Source of the DNA: Planktothricoides sp. SR001
GTDB lineage: Bacteria > Cyanobacteriota > Cyanobacteriia > Cyanobacteriales > Laspinemataceae
DNA: 55,141 nt
Assembly: GCF_001276715.1 (NCBI RefSeq)
Contig: NZ_LIUQ01000046.1
Span: 1-55,141, forward strand
Direction: 5' to 3'
Under the pieces are notes generated by a model, which saw only the letters and a list, made by a program, of their open reading frames with translations, did no database searches and was not told the origin of the DNA. Shown here one piece after another: positions 36,935-45,513 of the stretch (position 1 is the stretch's first letter; the number at the start of each line of letters is the position of its first letter). A program made the position numbers and the translations under genes.

Positions 36935-37348
36935 ATGGCCTTGGGGTGTATAAACGAGAATTTATACCAATTTTATGAGACAATTCTCAGGAAAGTTGAT
37001 TTGAGGGGGGCTGATTTGGTTAAGGCTGATTTGAGATATGCCGATTTGACAGAAGCAAACCTATACCGAGTTGCCCTAGAGTTAGCTAACTTAGTCGGCG
37101 CTGACTTAAGCCGTACAAATCTAAAACGAGCCTCTCTATTTCAAGCTAACCTAGAGGGATCCGTCTTACAGGATACGAATCTGGTTGAAACCGATCTGAG
37201 ATACGCCAACTTGAAAGATACTCAGCTAATGGGTGCTAATTTTTCGGGTTACCGTGTCAAAGGAGCTTGCTTTACAGGCGCTCAAGGTTTAACTCACCTA
37301 CAAAAGCAGTGGCTAAAAGCCAATGTAGCTTTAAATATCACAACCTAG
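36935..37348 (+). CDS. Pentapeptide-repeat protein
   Basis: A protein of about 137 aa with A(D/N)LxX pentapeptide repeats from residue ~22 to ~105 (VDLRGADLVKADLRYADLTE and ADLSRTNLKRASLFQANLEG), expected to fold into a right-handed quadrilateral beta-helix. The C-terminal AQGLTHLQKQWLKANVAL is commonly seen where such domains follow STAND/AAA proteins. The start is uncertain: ATG 36935 or TTG 36926. The first residues abut a rearrangement junction, so an N-terminal domain may have been lost. It precedes the AAA ATPase by 15 bases, so they are likely co-transcribed. Confidence 0.75.
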   Translation: MALGCINENLYQFYETILRKVDLRGADLVKADLRYADLTEANLYRVALELANLVGADLSRTNLKRASLFQANLEGSVLQDTNLVETDLRYANLKDTQLMGANFSGYRVKGACFTGAQGLTHLQKQWLKANVALNITT

Positions 37349-37363
37349 CAAGTTGCTATTTGA

Positions 37364-38722
37364 ATGAAAAACATTGAAGAACTTGTTGAATTTGCACTCC
37401 AGTTATTAGCTACAAAAACAGGGGTTTCACTTAGTTATATTCAAAAGGTAATCCTGCGAGAATCTCTACTTGAAAATAAAAAAACTTACGCTCTTATTGC
37501 TGAAGAAAATAACTACTCTGAAAGTTATATTAAATTCACAGTCGCGCCTAAACTATGGCAGTTGCTTTCACCGGTGATCGGTGAAAAAGTTAATAAGAAG
37601 AATTTCTTAACACTGCTAGAACAAAAGTTCACAAATCAAAATCCTCCTCCGACTGAGACAATAACAGCAATATCTGCGACGAGATTGACTAGGCCATGCT
37701 ATGTTCTAGAATCTCCAGAAGGACAGGTTCCCCTCGCTTCTTCCTTGTACGTTGAGCGATCGCCTATTGAACAAACGTGTTATCAAGAGATTCTCAAACC
37801 CTGTGCCTTCATTCGCATCAAAGCACCGCGAAAGATGGGAAAGACTTCCTTGATAGCCCGAATTCTGGATTATGGGAGCAGTCAGAATTACCATACCGTG
37901 CGATTCAGCTGCTATCACGCCGGAACACAGGTGTTGGAAAAGAGTGATCGCTTCTTACGCTGCTTCTGTGCCAATGTCACTCAGCAGTTGGGTTTGGAAT
38001 CTAGATTAAATGATTACTGGGATGAGGATATGGGAGCCTTGATTAACAGCACGATTTATTTTCAGGGCTATCTTCTCAAGGAACTCTCTAACCCTATAGT
38101 TTTAGCATTAGATGGCGTAGATCAATTACTTGAGTACCCAGAAGTCGCTAGTGATTTTTTCGTTTTGTTGCGTTCCTGGTATGAGGAAACCAAAGACACT
38201 TCAGTTTGGCAGAAATTACGAATAGTGATAGCTCATACCGTTGAAGTTTACATTCCCTTGCCTACCTATCGCTCTCCGTTTAATGTGGGATTGGAGATCG
38301 AACTGCCAACTTTTAGCCCAGAACAGGTGCAAGATTTAGCCGAACGTCACCAACTTCAACTCACGAATTCTGAACTTGAGCAATTAATGAAGCTCACTGG
38401 TGGCTTTCCATATTTAATCCGACTAGCATTGTATCATAGTAGTCGCTTGAATATTTCTGTACAAATGTTACTGCAAGATACTACAAGTTCTAGTGGAATC
38501 TATCGTCAACATCTTCAGTCTCAGTTATGGAACCTGCAACAGCATCCTAAATTAGCTGACGCCTTTCAACAGATTTTAACGGCTCCAATCCAATTAGAAA
38601 TTGAGGTGGCGTTTAATTTAAAAAGTTTAGGATTAGTGCATGTTATCGAGAATAAAGCAATTGTTAGCTGCGATCTATATCGCGCCGCGCGCGAGTATTT
38701 CCGCGAATGGTACGCTCATTAA
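37364..38722 (+). CDS. AAA_35-type STAND ATPase with N-terminal vMAP-like HTH
   Basis: A 452-aa intact ATPase. The N-terminal ~85 residues (SLLENKKTYALIAEENNYSE) are a helix-turn-helix of the type found in vMAP-linked proteins. ATPase core: YVERSPIEQTCYQEI (129-143), Walker A APRKMGKTSL (154-163, Lys160), Walker B NPIVLALDGVDQLLE (about 243-257), arginine-finger-like region LRIVIAHT (about 286-293). The C-terminal winged-helix part (LTGGFPYLIRLALYH) ends without an effector or repeat domain. It pairs with the pentapeptide-repeat gene 15 bases upstream. The broken minus-strand copy at 36244-36920 is a relative. Probably a signalling or defence-type switch; ligand and effector unknown. Confidence 0.85.
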   Translation: MKNIEELVEFALQLLATKTGVSLSYIQKVILRESLLENKKTYALIAEENNYSESYIKFTVAPKLWQLLSPVIGEKVNKKNFLTLLEQKFTNQNPPPTETITAISATRLTRPCYVLESPEGQVPLASSLYVERSPIEQTCYQEILKPCAFIRIKAPRKMGKTSLIARILDYGSSQNYHTVRFSCYHAGTQVLEKSDRFLRCFCANVTQQLGLESRLNDYWDEDMGALINSTIYFQGYLLKELSNPIVLALDGVDQLLEYPEVASDFFVLLRSWYEETKDTSVWQKLRIVIAHTVEVYIPLPTYRSPFNVGLEIELPTFSPEQVQDLAERHQLQLTNSELEQLMKLTGGFPYLIRLALYHSSRLNISVQMLLQDTTSSSGIYRQHLQSQLWNLQQHPKLADAFQQILTAPIQLEIEVAFNLKSLGLVHVIENKAIVSCDLYRAAREYFREWYAH

Positions 38723-38788
38723 GGCTTTTATGCTTCATCTAAACTGGACTTTATCCATTCAGGCAGCGTAGTGCCTGCGAAGTCACGT

Positions 38789-38968
38789 TCACTGTTTAAA
38801 AATGAGTTGATAGATTAACTCATAACAATATCCTCCAAATAATACTCCACCTGCTCCAATCAAACCTAATAACGGAGGAACCGGAGCCGGTAGCTTTAAC
38901 CAAGCAAATACCACACCGATAATCCAACCTCCAAGAATTGCCATTCCAGCCGCTTTAATGAATTCCAT
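38789..38968 (-). CDS. XapX-domain small membrane protein
   Basis: A 59-aa membrane protein beginning MEFIKAAGMAILGGWIIGVV. It has two hydrophobic helices with the XapX (DUF1427-like) pattern: G-x-x-x-G in the first helix, a PAPVPPLLGL turn, and GAGGVLFGGY in the second. XapX proteins are small and of unknown function. The ATG is at 38968 and the TGA at 38789-38791. It is convergent with the ATPase gene and lies downstream of the cyclitol-type pair on the same strand, though a 37-base gap and lack of other signs leave open whether they share a transcript. Confidence 0.7.
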   Translation of the reverse strand: MEFIKAAGMAILGGWIIGVVFAWLKLPAPVPPLLGLIGAGGVLFGGYCYELIYQLIFKQ

Positions 38969-39005
38969 AGTTTAGTTCTTCACGATCTCGTCAATCAAGC
39001 GAACG

Positions 39006-39884
39006 CTACTCTTTTATAAAACATAAGCACCGATCTAAAGACTGTTTTACTGTCTTAACAGCTTCTTCTAAAGGCATATTTTTGATTTTTTGATTCCAGG
39101 GTTCTACCGCGACAGGGCCTCGGTATCCTTTCTGATAAAGTGCTTGTAAAAAATCTTTAATCTTGGTTACTCCTGTCGTCAATGGTAGTTCCCGTTCAAA
39201 CTCGGGAATGTTAAACATATCATAACCTGGTAATCCATCATTTAATTCCACATACAATATATATTCCAAATCCAAATGGTGAATATCCAATATCCCTGCC
39301 CCACTATTTTGCCAATGGTGAACATCTAATTTTAAGCCACCATATCCATATAATCCAGCACTAGCAATCAAAGCACGGGTGCCATCTATAGTATGAATAA
39401 AATCGTATTTTGTGCTGCGTCTAGTTTCAGTTGGACCAATAAACTCTAAGCCAATTTTGATGTCATATTTTTGTAAAATCGGTTTGAGTTTCCCCAAGCG
39501 ATCGCTAGTTTGAATAAATAGATCGTTAAAATTGCGATCATTGCTAAATGGTGGGAGGTAACAGAGAGTTAAGTTACAGCCGATTTCTTGAGCTTCTTTA
39601 GCCTGTAATTCAAATAATGGTAAATTTTCTTCAAACTCTTTTTGACTGCCAAATAAGTTTACAGAAATGCCAAATGAAGCGGGTTTTAAATTAAGCTGCT
39701 TTAGCAATTGTTTGCAAGCAGAAATATTTAAGTTATTCCCCGCATTAAAATCAATATTAATCCCCTCAAATTGATATTTATGAGCCAAATAACAAATTTT
39801 TTCAAAATCATTGACCGTATGACCAATATGTCCGCAATGATTTAAATTAGCAATAGGAGCAGTTAAATTCAAAACGGTATACAT
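39006..39884 (-). CDS. Sugar-phosphate isomerase/epimerase (IolE/xylose-isomerase-like TIM barrel)
   Basis: A 292-aa TIM-barrel protein of the AP-endonuclease-2/xylose-isomerase-like superfamily. The metal-site residues can be followed as IKIGLEFIGPT (Glu, near residue 148), LKLDVHHWQNSGAG (Asp, His, near 190-203), YVELNDGLPG (Glu/Asp near 219-228) and VAVEPWN (Glu near 261-267). Family members include inosose dehydratase (IolE) and hydroxypyruvate isomerase; the exact reaction is not determined. ATG 39884 is preferred because AGG lies about 12-14 bases upstream, while the in-frame GTG 39911 would add nine residues. It follows the DOIS-like gene by about 100 bases on the same strand, probably in one operon. 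Confidence 0.85.
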   Translation of the reverse strand: MYTVLNLTAPIANLNHCGHIGHTVNDFEKICYLAHKYQFEGINIDFNAGNNLNISACKQLLKQLNLKPASFGISVNLFGSQKEFEENLPLFELQAKEAQEIGCNLTLCYLPPFSNDRNFNDLFIQTSDRLGKLKPILQKYDIKIGLEFIGPTETRRSTKYDFIHTIDGTRALIASAGLYGYGGLKLDVHHWQNSGAGILDIHHLDLEYILYVELNDGLPGYDMFNIPEFERELPLTTGVTKIKDFLQALYQKGYRGPVAVEPWNQKIKNMPLEEAVKTVKQSLDRCLCFIKE

Positions 39885-39985
39885 TACAAATTTACCTATC
39901 AATGTTTTCACACTTGGGCTTGGATCGTTGATGCTGAGGGACTAGAGGCTAGCTAGTCCCTCTTCGGTAAGCCTTTAGCTATCAG

Positions 39986-41170
39986 TTAATGAAATTTGCT
40001 TCCGTTTACGTGAAAAAATTGTTTATTGTTGAAGATAAACTTTTCAACAACTTTTTTCACCAAATCATGGTCAACAGTAACCAAAAAATCGCCTTCAGGG
40101 TTGTAACATTTGCCAAGTTTATCCAATAAGACAAAACGTAGATCTTCCCCGGTTTTTTTATTATCTGCTATCATTGCCTCCATTAGTCCTTCGGTGGTAA
40201 TCGTTTCCGGAAGAGGATTTTTAAAGCCAAGTTTTTCTTCAATTAAATAATAATGTTTTTCCACATCTTCTTGTGAAATTAATCCTATTTTTTTAGAAAG
40301 TTCGGCAGCTATTTTCATCCCAAATGAAATGGCTTCTCCGTGAGAAATTTTACCCTTTTCCAGCCATTCAATACCATGACCGAAAGTATGACCGTACTCA
40401 AGAATAATACCGTAGCCTTTCTCGCTGGGATCTTGCTTGAGAATCTCTAGTTTTGAGACAATGATATTATAGGCGAGTTTGTACAATTCTTCGTCTGTAA
40501 ACTTAACATCAGGATTGAGGGCTTCTTCTAAATAGTCCAAAAATATTGCATCAGAAATAAAACCATTTTTTATTCCTTCAATTATGCCACTTCGCCTAGA
40601 AAAAGCTGGCTCTGTTTTGAGATATTTAGTATCTACCCAAATAAATAGTGGTGCATGATAAAGACCGAAATGATTTTTTCCAGTTTTACCATTGATCGCC
40701 TGCTTATTACTTAGTGTACTGTCCGTTTGGCCAGTCATACTTGTGGGGATTTCGACAAAACGGATACCTCGGTAAATCATCCCAGAGGCTAAACCAACTA
40801 GATTTCCAACTGTTCCGCCACCAAAAGCTAACAAGATAGATTTTTTGGAAATACCTTTGGCAATAAGATTTTCGCAGGTTTCTTCCAAAATTGTAAAAGA
40901 TTTACATTTCTCCCCTGGCGGTACCAATTCAAGATTGCAAGGAAATTCGGCACTAATTTGCTCGTACAGTTCTTTTCCATACAAATCAAGTAAATGTGGT
41001 TCTGTAAAGAAAAATATTTGGTCGAAACTGTATTTCTTTAATTCCAACAAAAATTGGTTATGGATGTCATATCCAAAATAAAATGGACTAGGTTTTTCCA
41101 GGTGGGTACTGAGTGCGATAACTTTACAGGGTTCCCATGCTAATGTTTGAGAATTTAGTTGAATTTTCAT
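39986..41170 (-). CDS. 2-deoxy-scyllo-inosose synthase-like sugar-phosphate cyclase
   Basis: A 394-aa member of the dehydroquinate synthase/sugar-phosphate cyclase superfamily. NAD loop: AFGGGTVGNLVGLASGM (115-131). The segment LSNKQAINGKTGKNHFGLYH (153-172) resembles the 2-deoxy-scyllo-inosose synthases (BtrC-type, LSIKQAVN) more than dehydroquinate synthase (VGGKTGIN) or valiolone synthases. Zinc ligands: Glu198 (IIEGIKNG), His261 (EYGHTFGH) and His277 (SHGEA). DOI synthases convert glucose 6-phosphate to an aminocyclitol precursor. No aminotransferase or glycosyltransferase gene is adjacent, so a cyanobacterial role other than antibiotic synthesis is likely. The subfamily call is from memory of motifs and needs a tree. 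Confidence 0.8.
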   Translation of the reverse strand: MKIQLNSQTLAWEPCKVIALSTHLEKPSPFYFGYDIHNQFLLELKKYSFDQIFFFTEPHLLDLYGKELYEQISAEFPCNLELVPPGEKCKSFTILEETCENLIAKGISKKSILLAFGGGTVGNLVGLASGMIYRGIRFVEIPTSMTGQTDSTLSNKQAINGKTGKNHFGLYHAPLFIWVDTKYLKTEPAFSRRSGIIEGIKNGFISDAIFLDYLEEALNPDVKFTDEELYKLAYNIIVSKLEILKQDPSEKGYGIILEYGHTFGHGIEWLEKGKISHGEAISFGMKIAAELSKKIGLISQEDVEKHYYLIEEKLGFKNPLPETITTEGLMEAMIADNKKTGEDLRFVLLDKLGKCYNPEGDFLVTVDHDLVKKVVEKFIFNNKQFFHVNGSKFH

Positions 41171-41817
41171 AATTTATTTTTTTACACTTTAGTCCAACTA
41201 TCCTCAAATATCAAAGCATAAAAAATTTATTTGATCAATATTACAAAGTTGGCTATAAATAAAAAGGTTTTGTTACCAAGTTTATATATTGCGTTTTTGA
41301 AAAAAAATGTGCATTGCTATATGGAGAGATCATTAGCTCGGTCTAACGAACTTCAGTAAGACTAACTTGGCGCTGGAATGTCATCGCACATCTTGAAACC
41401 AACCTGTAGCTCTAAGTGGGGAATTAATTGACCAATTTAGTATATTGACAAAAGTAATTAATTGTGATTAGTTGGGTTTGCTAAATGCTACAGTATAACT
41501 TTACACAAACATACCAAATCTATTTCTCGTAGTAGCTCAAGAACTGAATAATAGAGAAAGATTCTGCGTGAAGCGGCGATCGAAGCATATAGCTTTGGAG
41601 ATCGCATAAACGAAACAGGGATCTTTCGGGTTAATGGGGAAAAATGTTCAAAAAAAATGTTACAAACCAGGGAAAAGGCGCGTTAGGCACGGGAATTTAT
41701 TTATGGGTTGAAATGCTGAATTTATCGACCGTGCCTTTTCTTGAATGCCGTAGGCTATACACACCAAATCAGTTAAATAAAATTTTGTTATAGCGCTACG
41801 CGGTGGGTGCATCCCAC
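41171..41817. other. Intergenic region between cyclase gene and transposase debris
   Basis: About 650 bases with no supported gene. The first 150 bases are AT-rich and must hold the minus-strand cyclase promoter. A small palindrome GGTGGGTGCATCCCACC lies at about 41800. The 69-codon minus-strand frame at 41660-41869 is not family-like. Confidence 0.45.
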
Positions 41818-42300
41818 CTAGGCATAAACATAAATGCTTAGGCGGGATGATCGGTTCAAATAAGCACATCGAAGTCGAAGAATACGCTCTACATTTTCTC
41901 TAGCCCACTTTGCCCCAGAGATTTTAACTCGGGCTGCAACCTGCTTAATTTTGGATTTTACATCCCCTGAACCAATGGCAATACCCATATGCTGATAGTG
42001 TCTATAACAGGGAATACGATCACGATGACTTTCCAGATACTTGCGAAAGTTCACAGATCCTTTGTTTTTTTAATTCTCAAATTCTTGAATTGCTCTATCC
42101 ACCCAACCGTGCCATAAGAAGTTTTCGACTGGCCTCAAACGCCGGAGTGAACCCCCTACTTTGTAAAGATTTTCCTTGAGATGTAACCAATCTAAAACCT
42201 CACGCTTGATGAGTATTTGATTAGCACCGAAGGTTTTTATAATCTTCCAGATTCCAGGATGCCCATCTCCCAAACACTTTAGAATCGGACTCAGAGGCAC
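41818..42300 (-). pseudogene. ISKra4-type transposase fragments
   Basis: Two minus-strand frames form one broken transposase. The upstream part (42300-42070) has CLGDGHPGIWKIIKTF, VLDWLHLKENLYKVGGSLRR and FLWHGWVDRAIQEF. The downstream part (42054-41818) has FRKYLESHRDRIPCYRHYQ, MGIAIGSGDVKSKIKQVA and KWARENVERILRLRCAYLN. Both match the C-terminal half of ISKra4-family transposases (D-G-H-x-G, then W-H-L-x-E-N, then G-S-x-x-x-E/K). A stop or frameshift near 42055-42070 separates them and the N-terminal half is missing. Confidence 0.7.
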
Positions 42301-42344
42301 AGAGTTACTCCAGTTTAATAATCCCTCTGGGTCTTTGAAGAAAA

Positions 42345-42707
42345 CCCTTACTCTTTAGAAAGAGATACAGAGAACGTTGATAATTTTGCTACATCGATAA
42401 GCAGGGTTAAACAAATAGATTTAATTAATCATACAGTGAATCTCGTCGTCAATTTAACTCGTGACGATGTAGGTAACGTAATTGTGAATTTTCTATTTTT
42501 TCCCTCTTGAAATAGTCCGAATTTTCCCCGCAATCTCAAATTAATTATAGAGCAAGGAAAATTTACCCATTGATTATCCTCAGAAACGCTCAAATTATTA
42601 AGTGTAAATTAGAGGTAAAACCGGGGGAAAAGTTGGCGGTAAAAGTGGCATTAGGGGAAGCCGAAATCACAGAAAATTTTGTGTTGAAAACAAATCTAAC
42701 TCTCTAG
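42345..42707 (+). pseudogene. DUF1822-like protein remnant, copy 2
   Basis: Plus-strand pieces read YSLERDTENVDNFATSISR, then VKQIDLINHTVNLVVNLT, then, after frame breaks near 42500-42570, LIILRNAQIIKCKLEVKPGE and KLAVKVALGEAEITENFVL up to TAG 42707. DUF1822 proteins have a V-K-x-I-D-L middle and a GE-x-F-x-VKVALG-x-x-x-ITE-x-F end, which is what remains. At least two frame interruptions separate the parts. It shares its last 80 bases with a worse fragment at 35445-35525. Confidence 0.6.
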
Positions 42708-42784
42708 TTATTTAAAATCAGAATCGATAGGAGGTTCAGGCACAATACTTAAATCAAGCAATATTTTAATACCAAACTTAACCC

Positions 42785-43158
42785 CTACCTATCAACATTC
42801 AATTCCTAGCCGATGAAACAGACCCCAGTGCTATTTGTCAAGAACTTTGCACCCTAATTTACTCCCTCGCACTCCCCGATACAGACATCCCCACTGTCAG
42901 CAACTTTGCCCAACTCAAACAACAGATTCTCACCGTAAAACATAGCTGCAAAAACGCCACATTGCCCTAATTTTCCATAACTGTAAACCTCATCCCCCAC
43001 TCCTCAACTGCTGTCGCAAAATCGCCGATGCTAACCTGGGTTTACACATCCTCTGGATAACCGATGAACCCCTGGAAGCACCTTTACGCAGTTTTCCCCC
43101 TAGTCAGGATAATTTGTTAGGGGCGATGCAAAGTTGGTTAGAGGAAATGATAGAATAA
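42785..43158 (+). pseudogene. STAND-associated helical protein, frameshifted
   Basis: In one frame, NIQFLADETDPSAICQEL then CTLIYSLALPDTDIPTVSNF, AQLKQQILTVKHSCKNATL and a stop; in another frame from about 42965, LIFHNCKPHPPLLNCCRKIA and LGLHILWITDEPLEAPLRSF up to AMQSWLEEMIE-stop at 43156-43158. A one-base shift joins them. Such short helical/alpha-beta proteins follow DUF1822 genes in some cyanobacteria, but I cannot name the family. Confidence 0.45.
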
Positions 43159-43188
43159 AATTGACTAATCTTAGCACAAATAAAACCC

Positions 43189-43377
43189 ATGAAATTAAAA
43201 GTAACGGAACAAGTAGTTTTAATCCCCAAGGAATTATTAGGAGATAGCCAATAAGTTGAACTAACTCAACAGGAAGGACAACTGATTATTACTATCAAAC
43301 CGCCAGCCCTATCCTATCAAAAAACCACAGAATATGTCCTCAAGAAAAACCACGATTTTTATCAACGTCTAGCCTGA
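43189..43377 (+). pseudogene. AbrB/MazE-like antitoxin with an internal stop
   Basis: MKLKVTEQVVLIPKELLGDS-Q, then TAA at 43252-43254, then VELTQQEGQLIITIKPPAL and on to TGA 43375-43377. The pattern of two short strands with LIPKELL and I(I/V)TIKP is that of a swapped-hairpin antitoxin. The nonsense codon replaces what is probably a Glu codon. It overlaps the toxin start by one base (TGATG). Confidence 0.6.
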
Positions 43378-43760
43378 TGTTCTACTTAACGATAGAACAA
43401 ATTTTAGATATTCATCATCAAATTATTGCTCAGACGGGTGGGGGTTTAGGAATTACAAATCCGGGTTTAACCGCAAATGACTTTTGGGGGTCAAGAAATG
43501 CAACTCTTCCAGAAAAAGCCGCAGCATTAGGATTTTTTTTGATTAAAAATCATCTTTTTCTGGATGGGAATAAAAGAACAGGTCATGCAGCAATGTAAGT
43601 TTTTTTAATCCTGAATGGTTGTGAAATTAATGCCAATGTAGAAGAACAAGAAAAAGTAATTCTTCAAGTCGCATCAGGAGAAATGACAAGAGAGGAATTT
43701 ACCCATTGGTTACAATCGGTAATTATAGTTGTTTCAATTAAGACTAATACAATTAGTTAG
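43377..43760 (+). pseudogene. Fic/Doc-type toxin with an internal stop
   Basis: A death-on-curing (Doc) homologue: FYLTIEQILDIHHQII (N-terminal helix), TLPEKAAALGFFLIKNHLF, then the Fic motif HLFLDGNKRTGHAAM, where the canonical form is HxFx(D/E)GNKR. TAA at 43596-43598 interrupts it directly after the motif, and the frame then continues VFLILNGCEINANVEEQEKV to TAG 43758-43760. A protein stopping at 43598 keeps the Fic loop but lacks the C-terminal helices. Doc proteins phosphorylate EF-Tu; this copy is probably inactive. Confidence 0.75.
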
Positions 43761-43808
43761 GGGCGATCGCCGAAGCGGGCGATCGCCGAAGCGGGTGTTC
43801 CCCTACTT

Positions 43809-43836
43809 GTAGGGGCGATTCGCGAATCGCCCCTAC
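43809..43836. repeat. GTAGGGGCGATTCG palindrome
   Basis: GTAGGGGCGATTCG plus its inverse. It sits directly after a double HIP1-type GGCGATCGCCGAAGCG repeat (about 43762-43797). Confidence 0.75.
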
Positions 43837-43966
43837 AGCATTGTATCAAGCACAATTGAAATAACTATAAAAAGCTCCCCTTGGATCCGCCATCGGTTGG
43901 GGCGATCGCACCAGCCTGGGAAAGCCAGAATTGTCTAATAACAAAAAAAATGGTTATTGGTTATTC

Positions 43967-44005
43967 AAACAACTAACAACCAATAACCAACAACCAAGAA
44001 CAAAA
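43967..44005. repeat. AACAACCAATAACC simple repeat
   Basis: Short direct repeats of AACCAATAACCAACAACCAA type lie downstream of the PEP-CTERM gene. Confidence 0.6.
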
Positions 44006-44018
44006 ATTAAGAAAATTT

Positions 44019-44912
44019 CTAGGCATTATGATTAGACTTGCGTTTGGCAGCGGCAAACAGACCACCGACCGCCATCAAACCCAGCATCGTAGAGGGTTCG
44101 GGAACTGATTCCACCGGAATTCCTGCATGGTTCCAAGAGTAAATCCCACTGTAGGACTTGCCATCATCTTTGGCTACGAAGCCAGATTTAACCGCATCAA
44201 AGCTATAAGCATAGTGAACTTCGCCATTGATAGTCACTTTGGCAATTTCACTCATTTGCAGCGGCCCCATGCTATCAAGTGTCGTCTCTAACAGACTGAT
44301 ATTAGCCAAAAGTGCTTGTGAGGCGGCTTGCCCAACTAACGCTTTGAAGAATGGACTGTTAGCCTGAGTCTTAGCTTGGGCGATAATCGGATCTAATTTT
44401 GTATTCAGGTCATACCAACCCGCCATCTTGATATCCACGGCGCCGGTTTCATCCAGGTTAAACTCAGCAATGTTGGGGTCGCCAGAACCCATTGTGGTAA
44501 AAGCCCCGATCGCCATATCCTGAACGGTTTTGTCCAACTGTGGCCAAACATTATTCAGCGGTTCATATTTGGTAAATAAATCGCCCAGCCATTTGGTTCC
44601 ATACTCAGCCCAATCAGCAGCGGTCACGCTTTCAACGCTTACGGTATGCGCTCCTGCGGTGGCGGTAAACCCTACGTTCGCTGCAACATCTTCGCTACCA
44701 AACCAAAGTTCTACGTTGGTTTCTAGTTTGCCATCCGTCAGGTAGCTGCTGTTCGCACCCACCCACAGATTGCCATCTTGGTGAGTGTAGCTTTTAATAT
44801 TTTCTGACCCATGAAATGTAATATCAAGGGCTTGTGCGGGTGTACCGACTACGGCACTCAGACCGGCAGCAAGAGAAGTACCGATGAAAACTTTTTTTGT
44901 TAATCCTGCCAT
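44019..44912 (-). CDS. PEP-CTERM exported protein
   Basis: A 297-aa secreted protein. The N-terminal signal peptide (MAGLTKKVFIGTSLAAGLSA) ends near AQA-LD at ~28. The body (TTAGAHTVSVESVTAADWAE in pieces) is Ser/Thr/Gly-rich with no catalytic motif. The C-terminal sorting signal is complete: VPEPSTMLGLMAVGGLFAAA then a basic RKS tail. PEP-CTERM proteins are cleaved by exosortase and exported, often with exopolysaccharide in sheath or biofilm formation. The start ATG 44912 has AGGAG about 9 bases upstream. No exosortase gene is in the window. Confidence 0.9.
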   Translation of the reverse strand: MAGLTKKVFIGTSLAAGLSAVVGTPAQALDITFHGSENIKSYTHQDGNLWVGANSSYLTDGKLETNVELWFGSEDVAANVGFTATAGAHTVSVESVTAADWAEYGTKWLGDLFTKYEPLNNVWPQLDKTVQDMAIGAFTTMGSGDPNIAEFNLDETGAVDIKMAGWYDLNTKLDPIIAQAKTQANSPFFKALVGQAASQALLANISLLETTLDSMGPLQMSEIAKVTINGEVHYAYSFDAVKSGFVAKDDGKSYSGIYSWNHAGIPVESVPEPSTMLGLMAVGGLFAAAKRKSNHNA

Positions 44913-45345
44913 GACTTTGATCTCCTGTTGTTTCGAGAGAATTGGGGATATGGGATGGGAAAAAGGGGATGGAATAAAATCAGCTTTGCTGCTTGGTTAA
45001 AAGCCTATCTTAAAATCCTATATTTTGACTATACTCTGTGTTCTGGTAATTTGCCTGTGACAGCTATCACGCCGAAACCTTAATTATTTGTCCCTTGGAA
45101 ATTTTTATCATTTATTAAACACTTAATCTATGCTTGAAATTCCTTGGCAGGGAAATGTTTTCTCCTTTACAGCAATTGTCAGAGTTAAGTAGGTGAACAT
45201 AATTAATTGCACGTTTCGTTCCCCGCCGATAGGCTTTGGATTCCCGCCTTCGCGGGAATGACAGTTTTTTTCTAATGATGAAACCAGAAACCCAGTTTCT
45301 CCTGCGGGAAAGATCGCGCCTTTACAAGCCCTATTTCTATTGTAC
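44913..45345. other. Intergenic region upstream of the PEP-CTERM gene
   Basis: Contains a GGATTCCCGCCTTCGCGGGA repeat near 45238 and a single imperfect AGAAACCCAGTTTCT copy near 45285. No gene is supported; the minus-strand frame at 45123-45347 is repeat-derived. Confidence 0.5.
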
Positions 45346-45385
45346 AAAAAAAATCTGCAAGCATTGATGAAGTTCTTGCAGATTT
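45346..45385 (-). terminator. Terminator of the thioredoxin-aminotransferase transcript
   Basis: On the minus strand AAATCTGCAAG (45385-45375) pairs exactly with its inverse (45361-45351) and runs into TTTTTTTT (from 45353 down). A classic intrinsic terminator 130 bases after the aminotransferase stop. Confidence 0.8.
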
Positions 45386-45452
45386 ATTTAAAGTTTTTGT
45401 AAAGTTTTTGTAAAGATTGTTGTTCTGAGTCATTTGTCCTGAGTCATTTTAC

Positions 45453-45511
45453 CAACAAATAACAAATAACAAATAACAAATAACAAATAACAATCAACAA
45501 ATAACAAAAAT
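45453..45511. repeat. AACAAAT 7-base microsatellite
   Basis: Six to seven copies of AACAAAT in tandem, with minor breaks, just downstream of the aminotransferase stop. Expandable by slippage; non-coding. Confidence 0.85.
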
Positions 45512-45513
45512 AA

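Noticed and set aside
35616-43760. TAA as a sense codon (recoding) in several genes
   Set aside because: Core genes such as the ATP synthase genes and hetZ end normally with TAA, and the affected genes are all accessory and otherwise damaged, so decay is simpler.
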